The notes beneath the pieces were generated by a model. That model searched no databases, was not told the DNA's origin, and saw only the letters and a list, made by a program, of their open reading frames with translations. The position numbers and the translations under genes were made by a program. Source: Streptomyces pactum (GTDB taxonomy: Bacteria > Actinomycetota > Actinomycetes > Streptomycetales > Streptomycetaceae). From it: a stretch of DNA of 64,000 nt. Where the stretch lies: positions 2,418,001 to 2,482,000 of the forward strand of contig NZ_JACYXC010000001.1 of NCBI RefSeq assembly GCF_016031615.1, read 5' to 3'. Positions within the stretch are counted from its first letter, which is position 1; each line of letters starts with the position of its first letter. Shown here piece after piece: positions 1 through 8,812 of the stretch.

Positions 1-186
1 GGCATGACCTGCGGCCACTGCGAGGGCGCGGTGTCCGAGGAGATCTCCGCCATCGCCGGCGTCAGCTCCGTCTCGGCGGTCGCGGCGACCGGCCGGGTCA
101 CCGTGGTCTCCGCCGCGCCGCTCGACGACGAGGCCGTCCGGGCCGCCGTCGACGAGGCCGGTTACGAACTGACCGGCCGCGTCTGA
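1..186 (+). CDS. Heavy-metal-associated (copper chaperone-like) protein, 5' end outside window
   Basis: The first base of the window is already inside this gene. The frame reads GMTCGHC at its left edge, which is the metal-binding CxxC loop of the HMA (CopZ/Atx1-like) fold, and runs 61 codons to a TGA. In this family the two cysteines bind Cu(I) and pass it to a P-type ATPase or a regulator. The true start probably lies about 8-10 codons upstream, because the loop normally follows the first beta strand; the ATG at position 4 is the methionine of the motif and not the start. The visible part fills the rest of one HMA domain (about 70 residues), so this is a stand-alone chaperone or the end of a longer protein. 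No partner gene is visible. Confidence 0.85.
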   Translation, partial: GMTCGHCEGAVSEEISAIAGVSSVSAVAATGRVTVVSAAPLDDEAVRAAVDEAGYELTGRV

Positions 187-682
187 CCGACCGGCACCCC
201 GGCCCGGCCGACCCGGCGGCACCCCGCCCGGCGGACGGGCCGGCCGTCCGGCCATCCGGCCGCCGGCCGCGGCGTCCAGGGCCGGCCACCGGACCGGGTC
301 CGCCGCACGCGGCTGCCGGCCGCGGTTGCCCCACGGCGCACAACCTTCACGGCAGCCCGAGAACTTCACCGACTCCACATAAGCCGCACACCACCCATAC
401 AGTTGAGCCTCGATCTTCAGATCGGGGCTCTTGTCCTCTTACGCCTCCATATGGCAAGAGACGCAGATCACACTCTTGGGAACGTAACCATTCCGGGGGA
501 TGGGGAGTCTAACCCTGCGATCGATCCGTCTTGGGGGACGGTGTCGGTCACGCGTGGCCGGGGCGACGTACCCGGGGAGCTTTGAGCGGCCCTCCCGTAC
601 GTACGCGTCCCGGCAGGTCGCGCTCGCGCGACCGGCAAGCGCCCGGCCGGATCCCGTGGGGGGAATCCGCACCGGGATAAGG
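187..682. other. Intergenic region, no convincing gene; AT-richer conserved-looking patch at about 400-540
   Basis: Bases 187-350 are GC-rich low-complexity sequence made of CCGGC/GGCCG words. Bases 360-540 are clearly less GC-rich and begin with a hairpin (listed separately). A 60-codon open frame at 403-585 has no ribosome site and no recognisable domain, so I do not call it. The contrast in composition with both sides suggests a small RNA or an old regulatory region beside the citrate synthase gene. From memory, small RNAs have been reported near this gene in S. coelicolor, but I cannot verify that here. Confidence 0.4.
405..430 (+). terminator. Hairpin followed by T-rich stretch
   Basis: Arms 405-415 and 420-430 pair over 11 bp with one G-U pair around a TTCA loop. 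They are followed on the plus strand by TTGTCCTCTT. This fits an intrinsic terminator for the upstream HMA gene, although it lies 219 bases after the stop codon. It could also be part of a small RNA. Confidence 0.5.
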
Positions 683-727
683 GAGCGCCCCGCCCCGACC
701 CGTGGGGGGATCGGAAGCGGGGCGCTC
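683..727 (-). terminator. Hairpin downstream of citrate synthase
   Basis: Arms 683-693 and 717-727 are perfectly complementary over 11 bp (GAGCGCCCCGC and its complement) with a 23-base loop. The hairpin lies 24 bases past the citrate synthase stop codon. Its stem is GC-rich with no clear T tract, as is usual for Streptomyces terminators. Confidence 0.7.
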
Positions 728-750
728 TCCTGTGTCCGGGGCGGTCCGGG

Positions 751-2040
751 TCAGCGCTGCTCGACCGGGACGAAGTCACGCTCCACGACGCCGGTGTAGA
801 TCTGCCGCGGGCGGCCGATGCGGGAACCCGGCTCCTTGATCATCTCGTGCCACTGGGCGATCCAGCCGGGCAGCCGGCCGAGCGCGAAGAGCACGGTGAA
901 CATCTCGGTCGGGAAGCCCATCGCCCGGTAGATCAGACCGGTGTAGAAGTCCACGTTCGGGTAGAGCTTGCGCTCGACGAAGTAGTCGTCGGCGAGCGCG
1001 TGCTCCTCCAGCTTGAGCGCGATGTCCAGCAGCTCGTCGCTCTTGCCGAGGGCGGAGAGGACATCGTGCGCCGCCGACTTGATGATCTTCGCCCGGGGGT
1101 CGAAGTTCTTGTAGACGCGGTGCCCGAAGCCCATGAGCTTCACGCCGTCTTCCTTGTTCTTCACCTTGCGGATGAAGGAATCGACGTCGCCGCCGCTGGC
1201 CTGGATGCCCTGGAGCATCTCCAGCACGCTCTGGTTGGCGCCACCGTGCAGCGGGCCCCACAGCGCGCTGATGCCCGCCGAGATGGAGGCGAACATGTTC
1301 GCCTGCGAGGAGCCCACCAGACGCACGGTGGAGGTCGAACAGTTCTGCTCGTGGTCGGCGTGGAGGATCAGCAGCTTGTCCAGCGCGCTGACGACGACCG
1401 GGTCGAGGATGTACTCGGCCGCCGGCACCGAGAAGGTCATGCGGAGGAAGTTCTCCACGTAACCCAGGTCGTTGCGCGGGTAGACGAACGGGTGGCCGAC
1501 CGACTTCTTGTAGGCGTACGCCGCGATCGTCGGCAGCTTGGCGAGCAGCCGGACGGTCGACAGGTGGCGCTGCTTCTCGTCGAACGGGTTGTGGCTGTCC
1601 TGGTAGAAGGTCGACAGGGCACTCACCACGGAGGAGAGCATCGCCATCGGGTGCGCGTCCCGCGGGAAGCCGTCGTAGAAACGCTTGACGTCCTCGTGGA
1701 GCAGCGTGTGCGTCGTGATCTCCTCGCGGAAGTGCGCGAGCTCATCGACGGTCGGCAGCTCCCCGTTGATCAGCAGGAACGCCGTCTCCAGGAAGGAGCT
1801 CCGCTCGGCCAGCTGCTCGATCGGGTAACCCCGGTAACGCAGAATGCCCGCCTCACCGTCCAGGTAGGTGATCGCGGATTTGTACGCGGCGGTGTTGCCG
1901 TATCCCGAGTCCAGGGTCACCAGACCGGTCTGGGCGCGGAGCTTGCCGATATCGAAGCCCTTGTCGCCGACAGTGCTGTCCACCACCGGGTAGGTGTATT
2001 CGCCGTCCCCGTACCGCAGTACTACAGAGTTGTCACTCAC
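751..2040 (-). CDS. gltA: Citrate synthase
   Basis: Condenses oxaloacetate and acetyl-CoA to citrate, the entry step of the TCA cycle, in the cytoplasm. The 429 residues match the usual length of hexameric bacterial (type II) citrate synthase. The three catalytic blocks are visible: HADHEQNCST near residue 230, GFGHRVYK near 305 and VDFYTGLIY near 360, giving the His, His and Asp of the active site. I chose the GTG at 2040 because GAGGG lies 5 bases upstream. The ATG 12 bases further out would have that same ribosome site touching its start codon. The gene stands alone between recD2, in the same direction, and an intergenic region with a terminator hairpin. Confidence 0.96.
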   Translation of the reverse strand: MSDNSVVLRYGDGEYTYPVVDSTVGDKGFDIGKLRAQTGLVTLDSGYGNTAAYKSAITYLDGEAGILRYRGYPIEQLAERSSFLETAFLLINGELPTVDELAHFREEITTHTLLHEDVKRFYDGFPRDAHPMAMLSSVVSALSTFYQDSHNPFDEKQRHLSTVRLLAKLPTIAAYAYKKSVGHPFVYPRNDLGYVENFLRMTFSVPAAEYILDPVVVSALDKLLILHADHEQNCSTSTVRLVGSSQANMFASISAGISALWGPLHGGANQSVLEMLQGIQASGGDVDSFIRKVKNKEDGVKLMGFGHRVYKNFDPRAKIIKSAAHDVLSALGKSDELLDIALKLEEHALADDYFVERKLYPNVDFYTGLIYRAMGFPTEMFTVLFALGRLPGWIAQWHEMIKEPGSRIGRPRQIYTGVVERDFVPVEQR

Positions 2041-2239
2041 GTCATCCCTCACCGACGTCTGGTTCTCTTCTTCGAGGTGCCCTGACTCCCCCTACCTTCC
2101 CCCATTTGGACGAGGAACGTGCACTCGGGGTCGGCCAAAGGGTCGATCAGCGGCACTGAGTGCCGCCGTCATGCCCATACTGCCCCTTCCGTCACTGTGC
2201 GGAAACCCTTGCGACACCCGACCCGCGCTCCACCGCGCC

Positions 2240-4465
2240 TCATTCCGCCGGGCCGGTCGCGCCGGCCCCGATCCGGTGGTCCAGCGCGGTGTGCCGGCGG
2301 CCCGCGGAGACGGTGCGCACCGCCTGGCCGAGCGCCCGCCGGGAGCCCACCAGCACCACCAGGCGCTTGGCCCGGGTGACCGCGGTGTACAGCAGGTTGC
2401 GCTGGAGCATCATCCAGGCCCCGGTGGTCACCGGCACCACCACCGCCGGATACTCGCTGCCCTGCGAGCGGTGGATGGTGACCGCGTACGCGTGCGCCAG
2501 CTCGTCCAGCTCGTCGAAGTCGTACGGCACCTCCTCGTCCTCGTCGGTCCGTACGATCAGCCGCTGCTCGTCGTTGTCCAGGGCGGTGACCACGCCGACC
2601 GTGCCGTTGAAGACACCATTGGCGCCTTTTTCATAATTGTTCCTGATCTGGGTCACCTTGTCGCCGACACGGAACACCCGGCCGCCGAAGCGCCGCTCCG
2701 GCAGGTCCGGCCGGGCCGGGGTGATGGCCTGCTGGAGCAGCCCGTTGAGCGCCCCGGCGCCGGCCGGGCCGCGGTGCATCGGCGCCAGGACCTGGATGTC
2801 CCGGCGGGGGTCCAGGCCGAACTTCGCGGGGATGCGGCGGGCCGCCACGTCCACCGTCAGCTTCCCCGCCTCCTCGGTGTCCTCCTCGGCGAAGAGGAAG
2901 AAGTCCGGCATCCCCTGGGTGATCGGCGGCACCCCGGAGTTGATGCGGTGGGCGTTGACCACCACCCCGGACTGCTGGGCCTGGCGGAAGATGCGGGTCA
3001 GCCGCACCGCCGGTACCGGGCTGCCGTCGGCCAGCAGGTCCCGCAGCACCTCGCCCGCGCCGACCGACGGCAGCTGGTCCACATCGCCCACGAACAGCAG
3101 GTGCGCACCCGGCGGCACGGCCTTGACCAGCTTGTTCGCCAGCAGCAGGTCGAGCATCGACGCCTCGTCCACCACCACCAGGTCGGCGTCGAGCGGACAC
3201 TCCCGGTCGTACGCGGCGTCGCCGCCGGGCTTCAGCTCCAGCAGCCGGTGCACCGTGGACGCCTCGGCGCCGGTCAGCTCGGCGAGCCGCTTGGCGGCCC
3301 GGCCGGTCGGCGCCGCCAGCACCACCTTCGCCTTCTTGGCCCGCGCCAGCTCCACCACCGACCGCACCGTGAAGGACTTGCCGCACCCCGGCCCGCCGGT
3401 GAGCACCGCCACCTTCTCGGTGAGCGCCAGCCGTACCGCGTCCCGCTGCTCGGGCGCCAGGTCCGCCCCGGTCCGCCGGGCCAGCCAGCTCAGCGCCTTG
3501 TCCCAGTCGACGTCCTGGAAGACCGGCATCCGGTCCTCCGGCCCGCGCAGCAGCCGCAGCAGCTGCCGGGCGAGCGAGACCTCGGCGCGGTGGAAGGGCA
3601 GCAGGTGGACGGCGGTGACCGGCTCTCCCCCGTCCGGGCCCGGCAGGCTCTCCCGGACCACCCCCTCGGGATCGTCGGCCAGCTCGCCCAGGCAGTCGAT
3701 GACCAGGCCGGTGTCCACCTGGAGCAGCTTCACCGCGTCCGCTATCAGCTGCTCCTCGGGCAGGTGGCAGTGGCCGTTGTCGGATGCCTGGGAGAGGGCG
3801 TACTGGAGCCCGGCCTTCACCCGTGCGGGGCTGTCGTGCGGGATGCCCACCGACTGCGCGATCTTGTCGGCGGTGAGGAAGCCGATGCCCCACACGTCGG
3901 CGGCGAGCCGGTAGGGCTCGTTCCTCACCACCGAGATGGAGGCGTCGCCGTACTTCTTGTAGATCCGCACCGCGATCGAGGTGGACACCCCCACGCCCTG
4001 GAGGAAGACCATCACCTCCTTGATCGCCTTCTGCTCCTCCCAGGCGGCGGCGATCATCTTCGTCCGCTTCGGGCCGAGTCCGGGCACCTCGATCAGCCGC
4101 TCCGGCTCCCGTTCGATCACGTCGAGGGTGTCCACGCCGAAGTGCTCGGTGATCCGGTCGGCGATGCGCGGCCCGATCCCCTTGATCAGCCCCGATCCCA
4201 GGTAGCGGCGGATGCCCTGGACGGTGGCCGGCAGGACGGTGGTGTAGTTCTCCACCGTGAACTGCTTGCCGTACTGCGGGTGGGAGCCCCAGCGCCCCTC
4301 CATCCGCAGCGACTCCCCCGGCTGCGCGCCGAGCAGCGACCCGACCACGGTGAGCAGATCGCCGGAACCGCGGCCGGTGTCCACCCGGGCGACGGTGTAG
4401 CCGTTCTCCTCATTGGCGTAGGTGATCCGCTCCAGGACCCCCTCCACGACCGCGAGCTTGAGCAT
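2240..4465 (-). CDS. recD2: RecD2-type superfamily 1B DNA helicase
   Basis: ATP-driven 5'-3' DNA helicase of the RecD2 group, which works outside a RecBCD complex in DNA repair. The 741 residues contain an N-terminal OB-like region, paired helix-hairpin-helix segments (IKGIGPRIADRI and VPGLGPKRTKMI), Walker A GGPGCGKSFT, Walker B LVVVDEASM, the GDVDQLPSVGAGEVL motif, and the C-terminal VTIHRSQGSEYP motif of SF1 helicases. The start ATG at 4465 is the only good in-frame candidate near the conserved N-terminus, but its ribosome site is weak. The next gene in the same direction is citrate synthase, 199 bases on, which probably has its own promoter. Confidence 0.94.
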   Translation of the reverse strand: MLKLAVVEGVLERITYANEENGYTVARVDTGRGSGDLLTVVGSLLGAQPGESLRMEGRWGSHPQYGKQFTVENYTTVLPATVQGIRRYLGSGLIKGIGPRIADRITEHFGVDTLDVIEREPERLIEVPGLGPKRTKMIAAAWEEQKAIKEVMVFLQGVGVSTSIAVRIYKKYGDASISVVRNEPYRLAADVWGIGFLTADKIAQSVGIPHDSPARVKAGLQYALSQASDNGHCHLPEEQLIADAVKLLQVDTGLVIDCLGELADDPEGVVRESLPGPDGGEPVTAVHLLPFHRAEVSLARQLLRLLRGPEDRMPVFQDVDWDKALSWLARRTGADLAPEQRDAVRLALTEKVAVLTGGPGCGKSFTVRSVVELARAKKAKVVLAAPTGRAAKRLAELTGAEASTVHRLLELKPGGDAAYDRECPLDADLVVVDEASMLDLLLANKLVKAVPPGAHLLFVGDVDQLPSVGAGEVLRDLLADGSPVPAVRLTRIFRQAQQSGVVVNAHRINSGVPPITQGMPDFFLFAEEDTEEAGKLTVDVAARRIPAKFGLDPRRDIQVLAPMHRGPAGAGALNGLLQQAITPARPDLPERRFGGRVFRVGDKVTQIRNNYEKGANGVFNGTVGVVTALDNDEQRLIVRTDEDEEVPYDFDELDELAHAYAVTIHRSQGSEYPAVVVPVTTGAWMMLQRNLLYTAVTRAKRLVVLVGSRRALGQAVRTVSAGRRHTALDHRIGAGATGPAE

Positions 4466-4599
4466 GCCCAGACGGTACCGCCGGGGGGTGACAGCCCGTC
4501 ACGGCCTGTGGACGACCCGGCGCGATCGCCGCGCGGACCGGCCGCACACTGGGGTGCGACGGTGGACGGACGGACGACGGGACGGAAGGGGGTCGGGCC

Positions 4600-5613
4600 T
4601 TGCGGGAGACGGCGGCGCACGGCGAACGGGACGCGGCGGGGGACGACCGACGGGGCCCGGTGGCGGCGGCGAACGGCGGACGGGACCCCGGGGCGGAGGA
4701 CGGCCGGCGGGACCTGGTGGTGGTCGGGTCGGCCAACGCCGACCTGGTGGTCACGGTGGACCGGCGGCCGGCGGCGGGCGAGACCGTCCTCGGCTCCGAC
4801 CTGGCCGTCCACCCCGGCGGCAAGGGCGCCAACCAGGCGGTGGCCGCGGCCCGGCTGGGGGCGCGCACGGCGCTGCTGGCCCGGGTCGGCGACGACGCCC
4901 ACGGCAGGCTGCTGCTGGACTCCCAGCGGGCGGCCGGGGTGGACACCGGCGGCGTGCTGGTGGGCGGCGCGCCGACCGGCGTCGCCCTGATCACGGTGGA
5001 CCCCTCGGGGGACAACAGCATCGTGGTCGCGCCCGGGGCCAACGCCCGGCTGGCACCGGCGGACGTCCGGGCCGCCCGGGGGCTGCTGGCCACCGCCCGG
5101 GTGGTGTCGGTGCAGCTGGAGATCCCGCTGGAGACGGTGGCCGAGGTGGCCCGCACCGTGCCCCCCGGCACCCGGCTGGTGGTCAACGCCTCGCCGCCGG
5201 TGCCGCTGCCCCCGGCGGTCGCCGCGGCCTGCGCGGTGCTGGTGGTCAACGAACACGAGGCGCGGGTGCTGCTGGAGGGCGACCCGGCGGCCGGGGCGTC
5301 CGGCCCCGAGGAGCGGGCGCGGGCGCTGCTGGCACGCGGGCCGCAGGCGGTGGTGGTGACGCTGGGCGCGGCGGGCGCGCTCGTCGCCGACCGGCGGGGC
5401 GTCGTACGGGTGCCGAGCCCCGCGGTGACCCCGGTGGACACTACCGGGGCGGGCGACGCCTTCACCGGGGCGCTGTGCCTGCGGCTGGCGGCCGGGGACG
5501 ACCTGGCGGCGGCGGTGCGCTTCGCGGTCCGGGTGGGCGCGGTGTCGGTGACCCGGCGCGGCGCCCAGGGGTCGTACCCGACCGCGGCACAGCTCGACGG
5601 CCCCACCCCCTGA
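4600..5613 (+). CDS. rbsK: Ribokinase (PfkB family)
   Basis: Phosphorylates D-ribose at O5 with ATP. The 337-residue protein has the PfkB fold: VVGSANADLVV at residues 40-50, the ribose-binding GGKGANQAVAAARLG segment, and near the C-terminus DTTGAGDAFTGAL, which carries the catalytic Asp and the anion hole. The TTG at 4600 has GGAAGGGGG 8 bases upstream. This gives a 37-residue low-complexity N-terminal extension before the domain, so a later start is possible. No ribose transport genes are adjacent, so it may serve nucleoside salvage. It is divergent from recD2 with a 134-base gap. Confidence 0.88.
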   Translation: MRETAAHGERDAAGDDRRGPVAAANGGRDPGAEDGRRDLVVVGSANADLVVTVDRRPAAGETVLGSDLAVHPGGKGANQAVAAARLGARTALLARVGDDAHGRLLLDSQRAAGVDTGGVLVGGAPTGVALITVDPSGDNSIVVAPGANARLAPADVRAARGLLATARVVSVQLEIPLETVAEVARTVPPGTRLVVNASPPVPLPPAVAAACAVLVVNEHEARVLLEGDPAAGASGPEERARALLARGPQAVVVTLGAAGALVADRRGVVRVPSPAVTPVDTTGAGDAFTGALCLRLAAGDDLAAAVRFAVRVGAVSVTRRGAQGSYPTAAQLDGPTP

Positions 5614-6053
5614 ACCCACCGATCCACCCTCTTTTTACTGTTTTGTTACATGCGCTGCGGAGGGTCGCGCGCCGCCCCGGGGCGGGCCGCACGCCGCGTG
5701 CCGCTCCGGCCGGCACCGCGCCGCGGCCCCCGGGAAAACCCCTGAACACCGGCCCGAGGGCCTGCCCCCGCCGCGACCGGCGCCGCCACGGAACGGCGGT
5801 ACGGCACCGGGGAGTTACCGCCCGCTCACCGCACGGCACCGCGGGGATGGCCCGATCGGCCCGGTGGGGTGGCCGGAACCCCAAGGCGACCTGGTTTCGC
5901 GGCGAACGGAGTGCGAACATTTTCATCGGGTGGCGAGTTACGCCGCCGGAGGTCCGGTCGGCGGGCTCCGCCCCCCGTCCTGTGTCCCGCTGTCAGGCGT
6001 AGGGCAGGTCCCTCGCGTCCCCCCTGTTGGCGGCAGGAAGCGGGAGGATGCGC
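5614..6053. other. Intergenic, no gene seen
   Basis: About 440 bases of mixed composition. An AT-richer stretch lies just after ribokinase (TTTTTACTGTTTTGTTACATG, 5630-5650) and another near 5900-5940. Either could hold the promoter of the next gene, but no convincing -35/-10 pair was found. Confidence 0.35.
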
Positions 6054-8153
6054 ATGACCGCGATCGAGGAACGAGCGCCCCGGACCGTCCCGCTGGACCA
6101 TCCCGACGCCCAGCGGAACGGCGCCGTGGGCGCCAAGGCCGCCCACCTGGCCCGCGCCGCCCGCGCCGGTCTGCCGGTGCTCCCCGGTTTCGTCATCCCG
6201 TACGGCACCGACCCCGCCGCGGCGCCCGTCGAACGGGCCTGGCGGGAGCTGTCCGCGGACGGCACCCGCCCCCTGGTGGTCCGCTCCTCCTCCGCCGCGG
6301 AGGACACCGGGGAGTCCTCCATGGCGGGGCGTTTCACCTCGGTCCTCGACGTCCGGGGGTGGGCGGCGTTCCAGGACGCGGTACGGACCGTGCTGGACTC
6401 CGCCCGGGGCGCGGGCGGCCCGCCGGCGCCGATGGCCGTCCTGGTCCAGGTGATGCTCCCGGCGCACAGCGGCGGTGTGCTCTTCGGCGCCGACCCGATC
6501 CAGGGCCGGGAGGACCGGATGCTGGTCAGCGCGGTCCGGGGCGGGCCGGACGCGCTGGTCGGCGGCGAGGCGCCGGGCACCAACTACCACGTGACCCGGT
6601 CCGGCCGGCTGCTGCGCACCGAACCGCCGGAGCGCGCCGGGGACCGGGTGCTCGGCCGGGCCGAACTGCACCGGCTGGCCCGGCTGGCCCGCCGCGCCCG
6701 GCAGCTGTTCGACGGCCCGCAGGACATCGAGTTCGCCTTCGACCGGGACGGCCGGCTCTGGCTGCTGCAGAGCCGGCCGATCACGGCGATGGCCCTCCGG
6801 CCGCCGCGCGGCGCCCGGCTGCTGGGCCCCGGTCCCGTCGCGGAGACCCTGCCGGACGTCCTCCAGCCGCTGGAGGAGGACCTGTGGGTGACCCCGATGT
6901 CCCGGGGGCTGACCGCCGCCCTGGACATCGGGGCGACCGTCCCGCGGCGCCGGCTGCGCACGACGCCGGTGGTCACCACGGTGGAGGGACGCGCGGCGGC
7001 CGACCTGGAGCTGCTCGGCACGGTGCCGCCCCGGTTCCGCCTCCTCGCCCTGCTCAACCCGGTGCCCGGGGCCCGCAGGCTCTCCGCCGCCTGGCGGGTG
7101 GGCCGGCTCCGCTCGGCGCTGCCGGGGCTCGCCGTCGACCTGCTGGCCGAGGTGGACCGTACGCTCGCCCAGGCGCCGCGGCCGGACCGGCTGGACCGCG
7201 CCGAACTCCTCGCGCTGCTGCGCTGGGGCCGCGCCGTCCTGGTGGCCCTGCACGCCCAGGAGGCGCTGGCGGGGGTCCTGCTGGACGGCGAGCGGGGCGG
7301 TACCGCGGCCGGTGAGGCGCTCACCGCGCTGGCGGAGGGGCGGGAGGCGGGGCTGGACGACAGCCGGCTGATCGCCGCCCTGCCGGTGGTGCTGGCGCTG
7401 GTCCCGCCGAGCGTGACCCGGCCGCCCAGGCTGCCCGGGCGCGCGCCCGGCCCCGACTCCGGCCCGCCGGCCGCTGGCGGGTCCGGTGTCGCGGCGCTCT
7501 CCACCCGGGAGGGGCTGCGGCTGCGCATCCGCTGGGTGCACGAGTTGCAGGCCCGGCTGGTGCGCGAGGCGGCCCGACGGCTGACCGCTCGCGGCGAACT
7601 GCCCGAGCCGGGGCGGGTGGCCCTGCTGCGCTGGCCCGAGCTGGTGGCCGCGCTCCGCCACCGGCCCCTCCCGGCCGACCTGCACCGGCGGCAGCCCCGC
7701 GGCCCCTCGGCGCCGCTGCCGGACGCCTTCCGGCTGGCCGACGGGCAGGTGGTGCCGGAGTGGACCGCGCGGCACGGGGAGGGGACCGCCCGGGGCGTCT
7801 CCGGGGGACGGGCGGCCGGAACCGCGTGGGACGGTACGGAGCCCCGGCCCCCGGACCCGGTCCTGGTGGTGCGGAACCTGGACCCCGCCCTCGCCCCGCT
7901 GCTGCCCGGGCTCACCGGGCTCGTCGCGCAGAACGGCAGCCCGCTGTCGCACCTGGCGGTGCTGGCCCGCGAGTACCGGCTGCCCGCGGTTGTCGGGGTG
8001 GACGACGCGGTACGGCGCTTCCCGCCGGGGACCCGGGTACTGCTCGACGGCACCACCGGCGAGACGACCTCCGACGGTGGTACGGGCGCGGCGGTACCTC
8101 TGGCAGGGGGAGCGCGGCGACGGACGGGCCGACGGCGGGCGGGCACGCGGTGA
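6054..8153 (+). CDS. PEP/pyruvate-binding domain protein (PEP synthase or rifampin phosphotransferase-like)
   Basis: Belongs to the dikinase superfamily that moves phosphate through a swivelling histidine domain. The first ~250 residues form the ATP-grasp PPDK N-domain, with PLVVRSSSAAEDT, SMAGRFTSVL and LWLLQSRPITAM. Near the C-terminus the mobile domain has NGSPLSHLAVLAREYRLPAVVGV, with the phosphate-carrying His in SHLAVLAR. The middle (residues ~270-600) is divergent. At 699 residues it is shorter than PEP synthase or rifampin phosphotransferase (about 800-870) and I see no PEP-binding TIM barrel, so the acceptor is unknown. The ATG at 6054 is 6 bases after GGGAGG. The stop overlaps the next frame by GTGA, so the trio 6054-9768 looks like one coupled operon. 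Confidence 0.85.
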   Translation: MTAIEERAPRTVPLDHPDAQRNGAVGAKAAHLARAARAGLPVLPGFVIPYGTDPAAAPVERAWRELSADGTRPLVVRSSSAAEDTGESSMAGRFTSVLDVRGWAAFQDAVRTVLDSARGAGGPPAPMAVLVQVMLPAHSGGVLFGADPIQGREDRMLVSAVRGGPDALVGGEAPGTNYHVTRSGRLLRTEPPERAGDRVLGRAELHRLARLARRARQLFDGPQDIEFAFDRDGRLWLLQSRPITAMALRPPRGARLLGPGPVAETLPDVLQPLEEDLWVTPMSRGLTAALDIGATVPRRRLRTTPVVTTVEGRAAADLELLGTVPPRFRLLALLNPVPGARRLSAAWRVGRLRSALPGLAVDLLAEVDRTLAQAPRPDRLDRAELLALLRWGRAVLVALHAQEALAGVLLDGERGGTAAGEALTALAEGREAGLDDSRLIAALPVVLALVPPSVTRPPRLPGRAPGPDSGPPAAGGSGVAALSTREGLRLRIRWVHELQARLVREAARRLTARGELPEPGRVALLRWPELVAALRHRPLPADLHRRQPRGPSAPLPDAFRLADGQVVPEWTARHGEGTARGVSGGRAAGTAWDGTEPRPPDPVLVVRNLDPALAPLLPGLTGLVAQNGSPLSHLAVLAREYRLPAVVGVDDAVRRFPPGTRVLLDGTTGETTSDGGTGAAVPLAGGARRRTGRRRAGTR

Positions 8154-8812
8154 GCGGGCGGGGGGCGGGGGGTGAGCGGGCGGAGGGCCACCGGCCGGGC
8201 GCGGCACCGGTGGACGGCGACCGGGCGGGCGGCCACCGACCGGGCGCGGCGCCGGTGGACGGCGTGCCGAGGGGTGGTGCCCCGGTGGACGGCGTCGCGG
8301 CGGACGGTGCGCCGAGGGGTGGCGCGCCGGTGGGCGGTGAGCCCGTGGACGGTGTACCGGCGGACGGTCGGCTGCCGGACGGCGGGGTGCCGGTCGCCGG
8401 CCCGATGGGCGGTCGGCGTCCGCGCCGGGGGCACCCGGACGGCGACCGGTCGTATCTCGGGCACCCAGGCGGTGACCGGCCGGATCGCGAGAATCCTGAC
8501 GGCGACCGGTCGTATCTCGGGCACCCGGACGGTGACCGGCCGTATGGCGAGAGCCCGGACGGTGACCGGCTGCGGATCCGGCACACCGACGGCAGCGGAC
8601 CGGACGGTGGGCCGGACGGTGGCCGGCGCGCGGCCCGGCGCCCGAACGCGGACGCCACCCGCGCGGACGACCACCCCGTCACGCACGGCACCGGGGCCGG
8701 CCGTGCCGGTGGTGCGGGCGGTGCCGTCACGGACCGTCCCGGCGCGGGGGCCGTGCGTCCGGAGCGTGGCGAGCGGGAGGGAGAGCGGGGCGAGCGGGAG
8801 GTGGACCGGTGA
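8150..8812 (+). CDS. Repeat-rich Asp/Gly/Pro/Arg protein, coupled on both sides; not recognised
   Basis: A 220-residue frame with no known domain. It starts with a GTG that overlaps the upstream stop (GTGA at 8150-8153) and ends in a TGA that overlaps the GTG of the next gene (GTGA at 8809-8812), the classic sign of translational coupling. The product is almost all degenerate repeats of the type PDGDRSYLGHPGGDRP and APVDGVPRGG. Copies differ mainly at third codon positions (GGC/GGT, CCG/CCA/CCT), which suggests coding. Against this, repeats of similar composition fill non-coding gaps all over the window, so this may be an expanded spacer that happens to stay open. Possible role: a flexible disordered linker protein. 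No function can be assigned. Confidence 0.5.
   Translation: MSGRGAGGERAEGHRPGAAPVDGDRAGGHRPGAAPVDGVPRGGAPVDGVAADGAPRGGAPVGGEPVDGVPADGRLPDGGVPVAGPMGGRRPRRGHPDGDRSYLGHPGGDRPDRENPDGDRSYLGHPDGDRPYGESPDGDRLRIRHTDGSGPDGGPDGGRRAARRPNADATRADDHPVTHGTGAGRAGGAGGAVTDRPGAGAVRPERGEREGERGEREVDR

Noticed and set aside
403..585. 60-codon frame near the left end
   Set aside because: No ribosome site; it begins inside a hairpin and has no similarity I recognise.
2041..2052. ATG start for citrate synthase at 2052
   Set aside because: The GAGGG ribosome site would touch this ATG; GTG 2040 has normal spacing and gives the usual 429 residues.
1994..4990. 998-codon plus-strand frame opposite recD2
   Set aside because: It is antisense to a helicase with all motifs. 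Long spurious frames are expected at this GC content, and it has no domain or start signal.
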